Shown in pieces: positions 47,403-58,583 of a stretch of DNA of 64,000 bases. The notes under the pieces were generated by a model that was not told the DNA's origin, ran no database searches, and saw nothing but the letters and a program-made list of their open reading frames with translations. How positions within the stretch are numbered: the first letter of the stretch is position 1; every line of letters starts with the position of its first letter. This DNA comes from Neodontobutis hainanensis. Taxonomy: Eukaryota > Chordata > Actinopteri > Gobiiformes > Odontobutidae. The DNA lies in contig JALDNG010000102.1 in assembly GCA_024349245.1 (NCBI GenBank), positions 363,001 to 427,000 on the forward strand. The letters are read 5' to 3'. Both the position numbers and the translations under genes were made by a program.

Positions 47403-47665
47403 CAAAAATATGACACTTTAAGATCATGGATCAATATTTCACTTGAAAAAATGTCCAAATGAAATCCTTAAGGGTGCCAGAATCCAGCTGTCTTCCTCAG
47501 AAACACTGAAAAGCACATTGACGTTGATTATGGAAATGCATACATGTAGCACCATATAACATACATTGGAATTTCAAATATCTGAAGCATATATCATATT
47601 TGATTTCTTCTATCTGTTGAAAGAAAGGATTGTCTTTTAAATGAACCATGTCTGTTCCCTCTTAG

Positions 47666-47888
47666 GTTTCATCTACACGTGTGGCGGTACAATGAAGGGC
47701 CGAAATGGCAGTATAGAGTCGCCAGGCTTCCCTTATGGCTATCCCAACGGGGCCAACTGCACCTGGGTCATTGTCGGTGAAGAGGGAAGCCGAATCCAGC
47801 TCATGTTCTTGTCATTTGCCATTGAGGAAGAGTATGATTTCTTGTCCTTGTACGATGGGCATCCGCACCCTGCAAACTTCAGAACCAG
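47666..47888 (+). CDS. csmd3: Internal exon encoding a CUB domain of a CSMD-family protein (CSMD3-like)
   Basis: The exon is flanked by ctgttccctcttag at its acceptor and ag|gtagga at its donor. It is 223 nt long, begins after the first base of a split Gly codon and ends after two bases of an Arg or Ser codon, so both exon ends split codons. The translation opens FIYTCGGT, continues IESPGFPYGYPNGANCTW and ends YDFLSLYDGHPHPANFRT. Visible CUB features are the first Cys pair (TC, NC), SPGFPYGYPN, the acidic calcium-site pattern EEEYDF...YDG and two N-glycosylation sequons (NGS, NCT). CSMD proteins are giant single-pass membrane proteins of alternating extracellular CUB and Sushi domains, expressed largely in the nervous system. 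The start FIYTCGG directly after the signal/anchor region matches my recollection of the first CUB domain of CSMD3. CSMD1 and CSMD2 are alternatives. The rest of the CUB domain lies in the next, unseen exon. Confidence 0.88.
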
Positions 47889-48996
47889 GTAGGACGATAA
47901 TGAAACTGTAATTGTTTCATGTATCAGGTTTCAAATATATCATGGCACAGTGACTTTATAATTCCATTCTGAAGTCCCATTTTTTTGTCATAAAATAAAA
48001 GTGTTCATGCTATTTTAACCTGCTTTAAGAAAATCATACTGAATGTTTATACACATACAGTAATGTAACTCAATTCCCCTAAATTAAGTAAAGGACACTG
48101 TACAAATTGTGATTAAAAACAGAATGCAATGATGTGGAAGTTTCAAATTTTAATATTTTATTCAGAATACATCAGGTTCAGCAGCACTGCACTTCACACA
48201 TACGTACACTGGAATCTTTGGCTCCCATTTTGAACAACTGGGATGGGGTGTAATATAATCTATTTATAATCCTAAACTGGCTCAATTTTCTTTGCATTTA
48301 AAAAAAATTTTTTAAGATATATAATTTTCTTGTACGTTTAACTCCGTGGTCCATTTCATAAAACACTCATTGTTTACATTCTTTGCATTAATGCCAAATG
48401 TAAATTTAATATTACATACAATTTTTGACATTTTTCTTCACATTATAATTAAAAAGTCTATTGTCAAATTCATGGTTGTTGTTTTGAATACCTTCAAACA
48501 ATATGTAACCTTTTATAGAACACTGTAAACTTATGAAATTTAGAATTTATATTATATTGATTGATGTGTTCATTGATTGTTTTTGTATTTATTCTATAGT
48601 ATTCCAATCCTTATCCGCAGAGCAGTTAAAAAAATGATTTGCTTGTTCCCAGCCAAAGGATTGATAATAATATAAAAAAATGTAATTGTAATCCTTCCTT
48701 TGTCTGTGATTTTGACAACCTCGAATAAGAACATCAAACCTTTTTCCCATGCCATTTGAAAAATGAGATCATTTTATGTAGTTTGTTAAACCATGTATTA
48801 TTCATTTTGACAGGCATCATTTTTAATATGCCATTAATTAGAGGAAGTATACTCATCTTCACAATGTTCACTCAACCCCAGAGTGATATTTGGAGATGTG
48901 ACCAGCGTTCTAATTTAGACAGAATTTGTGAGGCCACTATTCCTGATGTGGAGCTGTGTGGAGGAAAATCTGGTTTTGTTTAGTTTCACAAAATGG
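47889..48996. other. Intron between the exon and DIRS copy 2
   Basis: About 1.1 kb of AT-rich sequence with no further exon or recognised repeat. It separates the splice donor from the second DIRS insertion. Confidence 0.6.
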
Positions 48997-49197
48997 GTTC
49001 CCTTTCGAGGGAACTCGCACTGCGTCGGGAAACCGACACTATGGGGAACGCCTTCGGCGTGACGGCTCTGAAGTATGAATGAAACTAGACCAATCCTGAT
49101 TGGTGCAACGTAATGCCGTAGTACGTGCCGGCGCATCGGAAGTATAAAGGCGCCGGCTCACCACGGCGCTAGTTTTTCGCTCTTCAGACAATTGCTC
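48997..49197 (+). repeat. Left inverted terminal repeat, DIRS copy 2, with promoter motifs
   Basis: Starts gttccct-ttcg-agggaac, as in copy 1. It includes the palindromic CCAAT block and TATAAAGG at 49143-49150. The ATG corresponding to the copy 1 gag start is at 49242. Confidence 0.9.
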
Positions 49198-49241
49198 GAA
49201 GTGTGTGTTAGAGACAATAGACCGTGATCCTTAGACAAGAA

Positions 49242-50470
49242 ATGACGAGTGAACAGCTCAGACAGTGTGTGTACCCCTGCCCTCGGTAAATGTCACGGGC
49301 AGGGACACGCACGCCATGTGTGTGATCTGTTTGGGAGTGCAGCACGCTCGGTCAGCTCTCGAGAGAGCTGGCTGTGGGCATGGTGAGGCGCCCCAGCGGG
49401 CAGGTCCCGTCCGCCGAGGCGCGGCGGCTTAGATCGTGGGGTGGCAGCTGGAACTAGTTGATGAGACTGCTGAGGCATTGTCTCAATCACCAGACAGTTC
49501 CAAGGCCCGTTCTCCCGTGCAGAAGCCCGTGATGAGGCTTCTTCTGCACGGAGAAAGGGGCCGGGCTGGAGCCTATCCACATCTGAGGAAGTGGATGTGC
49601 TCAGCACCGAGGCGGTGACGCTGAGGCTCACTCGTTTCCTCATTTGCCCGCTAAATAAGACAGAAAGAAATCTGAGGCCCGTCCTCCTCGTGCAGAAGCC
49701 CGCGATGAGGCTTCTTCTGCACGAGGAAAGGGTCCGGGCTTGAGCTGTCCACATCTGAGGTTGTGGATGTGCTCAGCACCGAGGCGGGTGACGCTGAGGC
49801 TCACTCGTCCCCTCATTTGCCCGCTAAATAAGGCAGGAAAGGGGCCGGGCTGGAGCTATCCACATCTGAGGAAGTGGATGTGCTCAGCACCGAGGTGGGT
49901 GACGCTGAGGCTCACTCGTTCCCTCATTTGCCACCGGCCCCAGCCATCATTAAAACTCCGTGCAGAAGCCAGCGATGAGGCTTCTTCTGCACGAGGAAAG
50001 GGTCCGGGGCTTGAGCTGTCCACATCTGAGGTTGTGGATGTGCTCAGCGCCGAGGCGGTGACACTGAGGAAAAGCGCAGAGAAAGATCAAGCGGGGTTTG
50101 CCAATTTTCAGCAGCTGACTGTGAGCACTGTGAAGCACTCCCCGGCAGAGTGCTGCGCTCCCGCCTGGCCGTGTTTGACGGGGCCGGCCAGGCTTGCGCT
50201 CCCCGCGGGGCTGGCCACGCGTCCGCCGAGGCGGCGGCGGCGTAATGCGCGGGGATCGCAGCTGGAACTTGTTGATGAGATTGGGACTGCTGAGGCAATT
50301 CCCAATCATCATCAGACAGATTTGATGCCCTTCCTCCACGTGCAGAAGCCTTTGATGACGCTTCTTGCACGAGGGAGGGCCGTGCTTGAGCGAGAGAGAG
50401 AAGAAAATCCTCAGCACTGTGGCGGATGACGCGGAGGTTTACTCGTCACCTCACGTGCCCGCTTAGGAGG
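49242..50470 (+). pseudogene. DIRS gag-like ORF1 remnant, copy 2
   Basis: As in copy 1, the ATG frame meets an early TAA and the Cys motif (CVICLGVQHARSAL) is in a shifted frame. The A/B array has two pairs: A units begin near 49566 and 49850, B units near 49739 and 50009. The hairpin palindrome gtgcagaagcc...ggcttcttctgcac recurs at about 49518, 49690 and 49960. The last B unit ends as in copy 1 and runs into the same distal sequence with a degenerate fourth palindrome near 50340. Confidence 0.78.
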
Positions 50471-51330
50471 AGCTCATTAAGACGGTGCTTTCTGCAACAC
50501 AGAAGCACGACAAAACAAATATAAAGGGAGGGGTTTGGAAGGCCAGTGACCTCCCTCCCGCTGCGGGGTCTTCAACTAAAAAACCCCGGTGCCGCCCACC
50601 AAGCCGTGTAGAGAGACAGGGTGAGGGTGTGCAGGGCATAGAGGTAGCGGCAGGTCGGGCAGGGGCATGTCTGCATTTGGTAATATATTGCGGGCATGCC
50701 AGGCCGACCTGGTAAAGTCGGGATGAGGGCGAGACAGTCACACCTGAGGAGGTGGCTGAGCTCCGCAGGGCGACGGATTTGTCTCTCCGGGTTACCAGGA
50801 GGCGGGCGCGGTGCGGCCCGCTCCTGGTGGCCACGGGGCATTTAGGAAAGGTTTCCTCCTGTGTGCTCCTCTTTCGCCTTCTGGCCTGCTCAGCGACGCC
50901 GGTTTTACGGTCGCCGGCAAGGTTCGGGAGGCGAGGAGGAGGGCTGCTTCGTCCCTGCAGTTCATCCTCGCCGCTCCAAGCCAAAAGGGCTGATTCTAAA
51001 AGGACCGGCCCCAGCCATCATCGAGCTCCTCGTGGCGTCGCCAGAGCCTCTCCGCATGGAGCTCGGCAATAGAGGCGGCGTTCTCGCACAAAGCCGGTTC
51101 AGCAGAAGGGCGACTCGAGGGCCGTCCTTCAGGCTACGAAGGCTTTGGGGAAGAGGTCCTGGCTGTACAAGGACCTCTGAGGGCTGCCCCCCGGGGGAGA
51201 AGCGGCTGAGACCGTTTTTTTCTATGCGGAGCCCTCTGTAAAGGTGATGTAAGGCCCACCCGTCTATGACGCTTTGGGCCACATCAGTTTCCAGCGCGCA
51301 CACGACCTCGATGGCGTGCGCACGTCGAAC
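50471..51330 (+). pseudogene. Distal gag/linker region of DIRS copy 2, decayed
   Basis: Counterpart of 22040-22900. Reads AELRRATDLSLRVTRRRARC and basic, Ser-rich pieces in shifting frames, with several frames opened or closed by G/C-run length differences relative to copy 1. Confidence 0.55.
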
Positions 51331-51338
51331 AATAATAG

Positions 51339-51539
51339 ATGGCTTTTCCCTGCCAAGCGGCCACTTCAGGGGGGTCAAAAACAGTATATTCAAACACCCG
51401 AGGTCAGCCCCGAGAGGCTGAGTTCATTGGGCAGGCTCGGGTTAGGGAGCAGGAAGTACACTTCCTTCTGGTACAGGAGGCATGGGTTCCTCCGTCAGAA
51501 GGGGAGGTGGGGCTCTACAGCCGGTACTTTATAATTCCC

Positions 51540-51570
<31 letters not shown>

Positions 51571-52180
51571 ACAAGGGTTCACGTCTGAAATTAGATCTGA
51601 GGTATTTGAACTGGTCTCTGAGGAGGTTCAGGTTCAAAATGCTGGAAGCAATACCTATTATCGTGAACCAAAACCGGTCTGAGGACGGGTTTGCCACGAT
51701 AGATCTGAAAGACGCATACCTCCACATTTCTATTATTATTAGTCCTTTTACAGGAAGTTCCTAAGGTTTAGCTTTCGGGGCTAAGCATTCCAGTATTGGG
51801 TTCTTCCATTCGGCCTAGCTCTCTCCTCGCATGTTCACCAGGTGCATGGATGCAGTCCTGGCTCCATTCAAACTCCTGGGCATTCGTGTACTGAATTAGA
51901 TCGATGACTGGCTCATTTGGACCCAGTCTGGAGAAATGGCAGGGCGGCATTGAGATGTCGTCCTTGGCTTTATTTTAGAGCCAGGGGTTGAGACTAAAGA
52001 CGGAGAAGAGAGTGTTGAGGTCCTCCCAGAGGACCACGCTCTGGAGCGGTGTGGGACCCAATGACAATGTATATGTCACCCAAACGCATCAAGAAAAGCC
52101 ATACTGGCGTTGGTCTCCAGTATAAAGCTAGGCCGCAACATCACTGCAAAGCAGGTTTAAGCACTGCTGGGGCTCAGGGC
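51339..52180 (+). pseudogene. DIRS reverse transcriptase domain, copy 2, with TAG in the catalytic box
   Basis: Reads YSRYFIIPK, a lysine run from the 29-A tract (51540-51568), KLDLRYLN, FATIDLKDAYLHISI, then after a frame break FGLALS...N-stop-IDDWL, with TAG at 51897-51899. Unlike copy 1 it continues past IDDWL with a TQSGEMA-like thumb segment, then a region reading SIKLGRNITAKQV, matching the connection before RNase H. It is non-functional as read. Confidence 0.88.
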
Positions 52181-52204
52181 CCAACATAACATATATTGGA
52201 CCGC

Positions 52205-52815
52205 TATATATGAGACCCTGCAGTGGTGGCTGAAAGCCAAGGGGTGGTCCCCGAGGGGACCCATTCAGGCTGTTCAGGATAACACGCAGATCCCTTCGTG
52301 CCCTGTCAACCTGGAAGACGACTTGGTTTCTGGCCCAAGGGCCAGTGCGGGAGCGGCATGTCACCGGGAATCCTGCTTCGACAGACGCCTCCTCACTGGG
52401 TGGGGCGCGGTCATGGACGGCCTCTTTTCCCAAGGTCTGTGGCAGGAGCGTGTTCTATAGCACAGAAACTGCCTGGAAATGTTGGCTGTGTCCCGGTACA
52501 CTCCGACGATATGTCGGTGGTGGCGTACCTAAACCATCAGGGGGTCTGAGATCGCGCCGTGTTTACAGACTGGCGCATCAGATCCTCCTATGGTCCCAGG
52601 GTAAATAATCGTTCATCAGAGGGATGAACGTTCCTGGGGACCAGAATTATGGAGCAGACATCCTGTCGAGGCAGGGGCTGAAAGGCAAGGGGAATGGCAC
52701 TTCATCCAGAGGTGGTGAAGTCTATATGCGACAGGTATCGCTGTCAAAAACATTGTGTGTTTTCCTCACGCATCCAACCCTGCAGGTTTTGGATGCCATG
52801 GTTCGATGTAGCTGA
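52205..52815 (+). pseudogene. DIRS RNase H domain and linker, copy 2
   Basis: Reads LQWWLKAKGWSPRG, GWGAVMDGLFSQGLW, MSVVAYLNHQG and NVPGDQNYGADILSRQG, then ALHPEVVKSICDRY. Same decay pattern as copy 1 with small indel differences (for example tcccgg at 52491-52496 against tcgg in copy 1). Confidence 0.84.
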
Positions 52816-53039
52816 GGCTGCGTCTGTGTGCAGTTTCCCCGATAGCGCTGCTCCCGGGAGTTCTAGAGAACACTGCAGACGGGCTCCCCATGGCAGATCC
52901 CTGGGTCCTGCCATCTCAGGCCCCAGCCAGAGAGCTGGAAGCTTTGAGTCTGGCCCTGAGGGGCTCAGTAATTATAAGATGGCCCGCCTGTAGGTGTAGT
53001 AGAGATCATACTCAGTTCCAGGGCTCCTTCCACGAGAGG

Positions 53040-53610
53040 GCGGTTAGAAAAGAAGCGGCGTGACTGCAATTGGGGCATTTCACGCCGCTATAAGTGAGGG
53101 GCCTCTGAGGAGGCACTCTTCGGTCGTGACGCTTCCTTCGTGGTAAATGGAGGATGAGACCTGCGACTCATCCCAGAGTCCCAACGTGGGACTTGGCGGT
53201 GGCACTGGAAGGGTTGGCTGAGGCCCCTTCGAGCCACTGAAATAGACGACATATCGAATTCTGGCGTTTAAGGTGGCGCTGCTCCTTGTGGTTACCTCGC
53301 TTAAGAGGTTGGGAGAGACTTCAGGCCCTGGCTATAACACCAATTGGCCTGGAGTCTGCCCCCAGAGGGGTTCAGACCATCTTGCATCTGAGGCTGTGCG
53401 GCCTACGGTCTTGCAGGTATTGCATCCTCCGCGGTATGTGTCGGCTGAAGAAGCGAGACTTCATTTGCTCTGTCTGGTCAGAGCACTGCAAACCTATTTG
53501 CGTAAGTCTTCGCAGTGGAGAAAATCAAACCAACTGTTAGTGTGATTCGGGTCTCCTAAGAGGATCTGCCCGCAACTAAGCAGACGGTCAGTTCATCTCC
53601 CTGAGGCGCC
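53040..53610 (+). pseudogene. DIRS tyrosine recombinase, C-terminally truncated, copy 2
   Basis: Carries the same N-terminal and central segments as copy 1 (WDLAVALEGLAEAPFEPL, LLLVVTSLKRLGE, HLLCLVRALQTYL, SNQLLV) and the same abrupt end. The catalytic HxxR and Tyr region is missing. Confidence 0.84.
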
Positions 53611-53701
53611 AGGCGCTAGGGTGCTTTCGCCCTAAGGGGGCATGCACTCCAGCCTCATAACCTAGATTAGGCATGGATCGGTGTGGCGTAGTGGGTATTT
53701 C

Positions 53702-53803
53702 GTTCCCCATAGTGTCGGTTTCCGACGCAGTGCGAGTTCCTCGAAGGGAACGCCTCGGGTTACGATGTAACCCTTGTTCCTGAGAAGGGAACGACACTCG
53801 TCG
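53702..53803 (+). repeat. Internal complementary region, DIRS copy 2
   Basis: Complement of the left terminus (gttccccatagtgtcgg...tcgaagggaac) joined to the complement of the right terminus (gcctcgggttacgatgtaaccc...agaagggaacg), as in copy 1. Confidence 0.87.
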
Positions 53804-53828
53804 ACCGGCCACGCCTCCCCATGCCCGG

Positions 53829-54058
53829 GAGCAATTGCTTCATCGCGAAAGACTAGCGCCGTGGTGAGCCGGCGCCTTTATACTTCCGATGCGCCGGCAC
53901 GCATTCACGGCATTACGTTGCACCAATCAGGATTGGTCTAGTTTCATTCATACTTCAGAGCCGTCACGCCGAAGGCGTTCCCCATAGTGTCGGTTTCCCG
54001 ACGCAGTGTCTCGTTCCCTTCTCAGGGAACAAGGGTTACATACGTAACCCGAGACGTT
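53829..54058 (-). repeat. Right inverted terminal repeat, DIRS copy 2
   Basis: From gagcaattgc outward it mirrors the left ITR and then ends with gttccct-tctc-agggaac and gggttac-atac-gtaaccc, finishing at gagacgtt. Confidence 0.9.
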
Positions 54059-57000
54059 TTGTATCATCAAGAGATGAAATAAATCTTCAATTCTTGGTTG
54101 GTTGCTGGAAAAACAATCCAGGGAAGTGAACCGCGTTGGGTTGGTTCAGCGGACATCATTTCTAATCAGCCAGCCTCAAGGATCAACCTTTTTTGGACAA
54201 TCCACTGTCTTAATGTGTTCAAAAAATGTTAGATTGAGTTAATTAAACAAAAAGAGGAATAGAAAAAGACAGAATGAGAAAACAATGGTGAACAAATCTA
54301 GATGTGAAATACTCATCCATGCTCTTTTTGCTTGATTAGGATTTCCTGCTTATCTGAGAAAACAGGAAATTATGTGTTGCATGTGTCTGAGTGTGTGCGC
54401 ACACATGGACATTGTCACCCACAAGAGTGTGTGTATGCAGAGCAAGATTTATGTCCTGCGTAGTTACAATCAGCCACTTGCTATAAGCCAAATTACCTCT
54501 TTCTTCCCCTCTTTCTGTTCCCTTATTCTTGTGTCTTTCACACAGCCGCCCCCAAACATACACTTGAGCAGCAGAGTGTCTGGAGCACATGGACACAGGG
54601 CAAAATAGTGATTAAAAGGTCAGATCCATTTACAAATAAATGGTAATTATAGAGAGAGTGATTAACATGGACCCAGCACACATTAACACATCAGCACACA
54701 CGTAACAGGTTTATTTCTCTCTGTGCTTCATCTGCTACTCAGTGTCAGCACCTTTGATCTTGACCCTGACAAAAAAACAGGCTGATCTTGAGTAGAAATT
54801 ACCATAAGATGATCAGAGCATAAATAAAATAAACAACAAAATTAGAGTCAAAAGATCCATCACTCAAATCAATACATAATAAATATAACCAATAATGGAA
54901 AAAAAAGGGAAGTTTTGCAGCACAAAGGGCTATATGAACAAAAAAAACCAACATTTAGCTCCTGCAATGCAAATTTAACTGACTAAATAGTTCTGCTTGT
55001 CAGTAAGCCATGATTCATCAGTTGCTACCTTTGTAAAGTTGTTAAATAACAAAAGGACCATTGGTATAAATTTATGTTAATGCTATCTTTTAACAATATA
55101 CAATACACATAAACAAAAATACAATGAAATAAGGTGTGTTTAATAATACACAACTGAAATGTAAACCACCAAACTCACTTTGCTGTGCAGTAGTAATGCA
55201 CTGAACTTTATAGAGATTGAGTATGAGCACGCTCTGTAAGCCTGCCCCTTCTCTCGGCTGGAGCAGAGCCGGACCAATCACAGCCGTGCGTGGGCAACGT
55301 CACACTCTCTGCGCTGCTTAGCTATTCCAAAACAAAGAAGATGGCACCCGCAACAGAGGAAAAGTTTGTCGTGGCACTCTCATCTGATTTACATGACCTG
55401 GACATTTCTTTAATACCACAACAACTGGAAGCTATAATAACTTTTCTTTGGGAAAAATATGTTTTTGACGTTTTTAGCATTTTAATCAGACAACTGCCAC
55501 ATGGAAAGTTAAGTCAACTTTTCTCAACGACACCAGTGGACACCATTGTACTAATAACTTGCTTCTTATGCTGAACATTTTATTCTTGCCTCTCAATATA
55601 TACTGTATATGCTCAATGTCAGTGTTTGCATTGAACCATTTAAAGTTTACCCAAAGGTTTGCTCACGTGTAGGTTTTCCCTGTGCTGCTGTTTCACTCTT
55701 CCACAGAATTAGTGCCAATGAAGCACCTGTAAATAATAAGGCAAGAAAACAAAATTCAGATTTAACTCCAGAGTACATCTTCAGGATAATGTATGTTGTA
55801 GTTAAAAGCAACTTGTTCTTCACGGAAATTAACTACAATAATCTGATTACAACATTCTATTGTAAAATGATACAGGAAAATATTTGTGAAATTTGGGTAT
55901 GACTTTGTACACAGCAATTTACTATGCAATGATTTCACTGTAAAATTCAAAATTACAATAGTAAATTGTAGATATCCCAGCTAGAGCCTGTAAAAAGTTG
56001 ATACTGTGCTTTATTGTAAAATATTACATGTAAATATTAAGTATTAAGTGTAGCCTAAACATTTTCACAGTGGCCCTAATCCTCTTCCGTACATCACAGT
56101 CTAGAAATGTGCATTTACTACTGTTAACATTTCAGGAAACACTCAAAAAAACACTCAATCACGAGCATGAAGAAGTCTGTTCAAGTTGTCTCACGTTACA
56201 TTTACAGACATTAAAGCCTGTAGTTTAATTACTCCAAACACAACATTCAGACCCAATGTGGCACCTTCACTAACAACCAACTAAAAATAAAGCTAATAAA
56301 TATGTAATTTAACAGCATCATCCTCAAAAGCTCTCCGCGGGAAAGCTCTGACAAAGTGGTTTAATTAGGTGAATTAAATTACTGAATTAAACAAAGTTCC
56401 TTAATAAAATTGATATATAATAAGTGGTTGTGTCTTTTGTGGATCATATAATTCCTTTTGTATATCAGTAGCCTGACCTGTTTTTAGCTGGAAAAAGAGC
56501 TAAAACATTGTTAAGGGGGAGAGTGTTGTTATAGTTTGGGGACAAGTGTGAACAAAATAGTTGCTCATGCTCACAGAGGACTTAGAACTATGGTTTTAAA
56601 GCTTCTACTGTCACAAAAAAACATAAACAACAGTAAATACATGAAAAATTACATCCTGTAGCTTCCTGCCTGTGATTGGTGGCAACAAAAAAATGTTGGC
56701 TGTGATTTTGAAGACCTATTAGTGCACTTGAAAGAAATTGAAGAGACCACTTCAGGCAGAACGAAAAATGCAGTTTGAAACCAAGGTCAAAACAGTTACC
56801 GTAAAGCACAAAGAACATTTTCGACCTCATTTCAAATGAATTAGCTAATATATAAACTTATAAATGAGTAATTTTTATTAACAACCAGATATTCTTTTCC
56901 CTTATATGGTTGTTTAGCCCAATACATAACCACACTTGAAGGGAAGAAGAGGTAAACTATGAACCACAAAAAGTCACACAAAATCCAGTCGAATCAGTCA

Positions 57001-58583
57001 GACAAGTCTCGTCAGGGAGATTACTAAAACAGTACCAGTTTAGCTCATTCACTAGAGTGCTTGCCCCAGGACTATAGAACAAAAACTCTGTCCAAGAGTT
57101 TCCTGGATCCAAACATTTACCGTAACGCACCATGTTAAAATAAGAGCGTACCCGGATCCTGTTCCGGCAGACAATTAACGCAAAGAGACATACTGTCATA
57201 ATTTATTTTCAAAGCATAATGATACAAGGACACATCCATGTGGTCCTTACAAACTCAGAACAAATGAGTGTTTATTAGTGTTCAGCAACTTTCTAACTCA
57301 GCATGTGGAGCATGTGAATGCAGCATCAGCTGTGACTGTGATCAGGGTCCTTCCCATCTGACTCTCTTTTAAAGTGCAGCTGTCCTTTGTGTTTCCAACC
57401 CTTTTTATATATATATATTTAAACACTTCAAACTCATGACTTTTACAATGTTTTAAATCTAGTGTAAGATAGTATCGGCGACATCAGGGTCTTTTGAGTC
57501 AAAATGTACAGAAAGAAAGACAATTTAGAAGCAAACATTAAACTGCAGTGACAACGTGACAATAAGCCGAGTGCTTTGTAATCATTTTCGCCACCTCCTG
57601 AGATGTGCTCGATGCAACCAAGAGACCCTTCAACAGCCACTGAGACATTTCTAAAACAAAACTGTTAATTATCTTCAATGTTCATTTGTCACAGTGTTTT
57701 CATTCTGGTTTAAATCTATTAGTTTTGCATGTAATGGAAATGTCAGTTCATTTTTTCTTTCCTCTCTGATAATGCTCTGAGTGCTTTACAAACGACACTT
57801 AAGAATGTCAAGGTAATTTGTTTTAACAGGCTGAATAAATATGGAGATAGCTGTAAATGCATACAGCACAATAAATTGCTTCAAACATATTCTGTTTAAT
57901 GTTTTGTGACCATCTTTATTTTTAAAAAAATGGTTATTTCTTAATGAATTAGCTGTTTGTCCTCTTCTTAGAGTTTTTAGATATAACAAAGGTCATTTAC
58001 ATCATCATAGTTCCATTAAAGTTCCTCAATCATCCATTGTGTTAACTCTTGGCTTTGCGTGAGTCACTGTCTGATCTTTTCATGGTAAATATGAACGTCT
58101 GCTATGTAAGGGACACATAAATTGTTGATGGAAGAAAGAAGTGAAACAACAAGTAGTCTTTGGAGAGTAGGCCAGCTGTCAGCAGAATTAATGATATGGT
58201 AGTGCCAAGAGAGTTTTGGGGTTTGGATAAATAGGGGCAATAAACAGAGGAAAACACAATACATGTCTTTCTTTGCCAGATTTTATGTTTGAATGTATTG
58301 TTGTTCACAAGGCTACACTCAAGGGTGTAGAGTTAAGACCAGGACATGTAGCATCCAGTAATGTTTTGAAATACATTTGGTTGACAAACTGCATAATACC
58401 TGGTTTATTTGGATCTGGACAAAACAATAATGAACCAATTTGATCATAATGAATTGATGAGGAGGCATAGGAGGAGGCATTTCTTTGTTAATATCAAATT
58501 GTCATGACTCTTCTGTCCCTGACAACAGACACAAAAAGGAACTTTGAGGATGCACCATTCATTGTGCTGGTCAACAGTGTGTT
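54059..58583. other. Intronic sequence, mostly unrecognised
   Basis: AT-rich sequence with GT-rich and CA-rich patches (54370-54440). One locally GC-richer segment at 55230-55500 is described separately. Confidence 0.5.
55240..55575 (+). pseudogene. Possible scrap of a RecQ/DEAD-helicase-like repeated gene
   Basis: A frame starting at 55290, with an inner ATG at 55341, reads MAPATEEKFVVALSS, then PQQLEAIITFL and a degenerate stretch DVF...QLPHGKL before ending at 55572. The order resembles the Q-motif-to-Walker-A start of RecQ-like helicases repeated in fish genomes (PxQxEAI..FL..KDVF..LPTGxGKS), but the Walker A motif itself is not intact. A CCAAT box (ggaccaatcac) lies about 65 bp upstream of the inner ATG. 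This is a weak call by eye. A chance frame is a real alternative. Confidence 0.3.

Larger units (their letters stand above)
44302..47665. other. Intronic sequence before the CSMD exon, with SINE scraps
   Basis: AT-rich. Outer foldback-related sequence continues to about 44340. SINE-like fragments lie at 46612-46690 and 47318-47402. A candidate acceptor (ctctctgctgtag, ending about 45985) precedes an open stretch, but no supporting domain or donor was identified. Confidence 0.5.
48997..54058 (+). mobile_element. DIRS-like tyrosine-recombinase retrotransposon, copy 2
   Basis: 5.06 kb, same orientation and internal order as copy 1, with ITRs (48997-49197 and 53829-54058) and an ICR (53702-53803). 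Its flanks (aaatgg before, ttgtatcatc after) are unrelated to those of copy 1, so it is an independent insertion and not part of a larger duplication. It has two gag A/B repeat pairs instead of three. It keeps about 77 bp after the RT active site that copy 1 lost. It shares the TAG in the YIDD box, the 29-A tract and the truncated recombinase. Most other differences are indels in G or C runs. Confidence 0.93.

Noticed and set aside
20319..54058. Reading the pair of DIRS copies as one segmental duplication
   Set aside because: Sequence outside the element ends is unrelated on both sides, and each copy has gtt at its own junctions, so independent insertions fit better.
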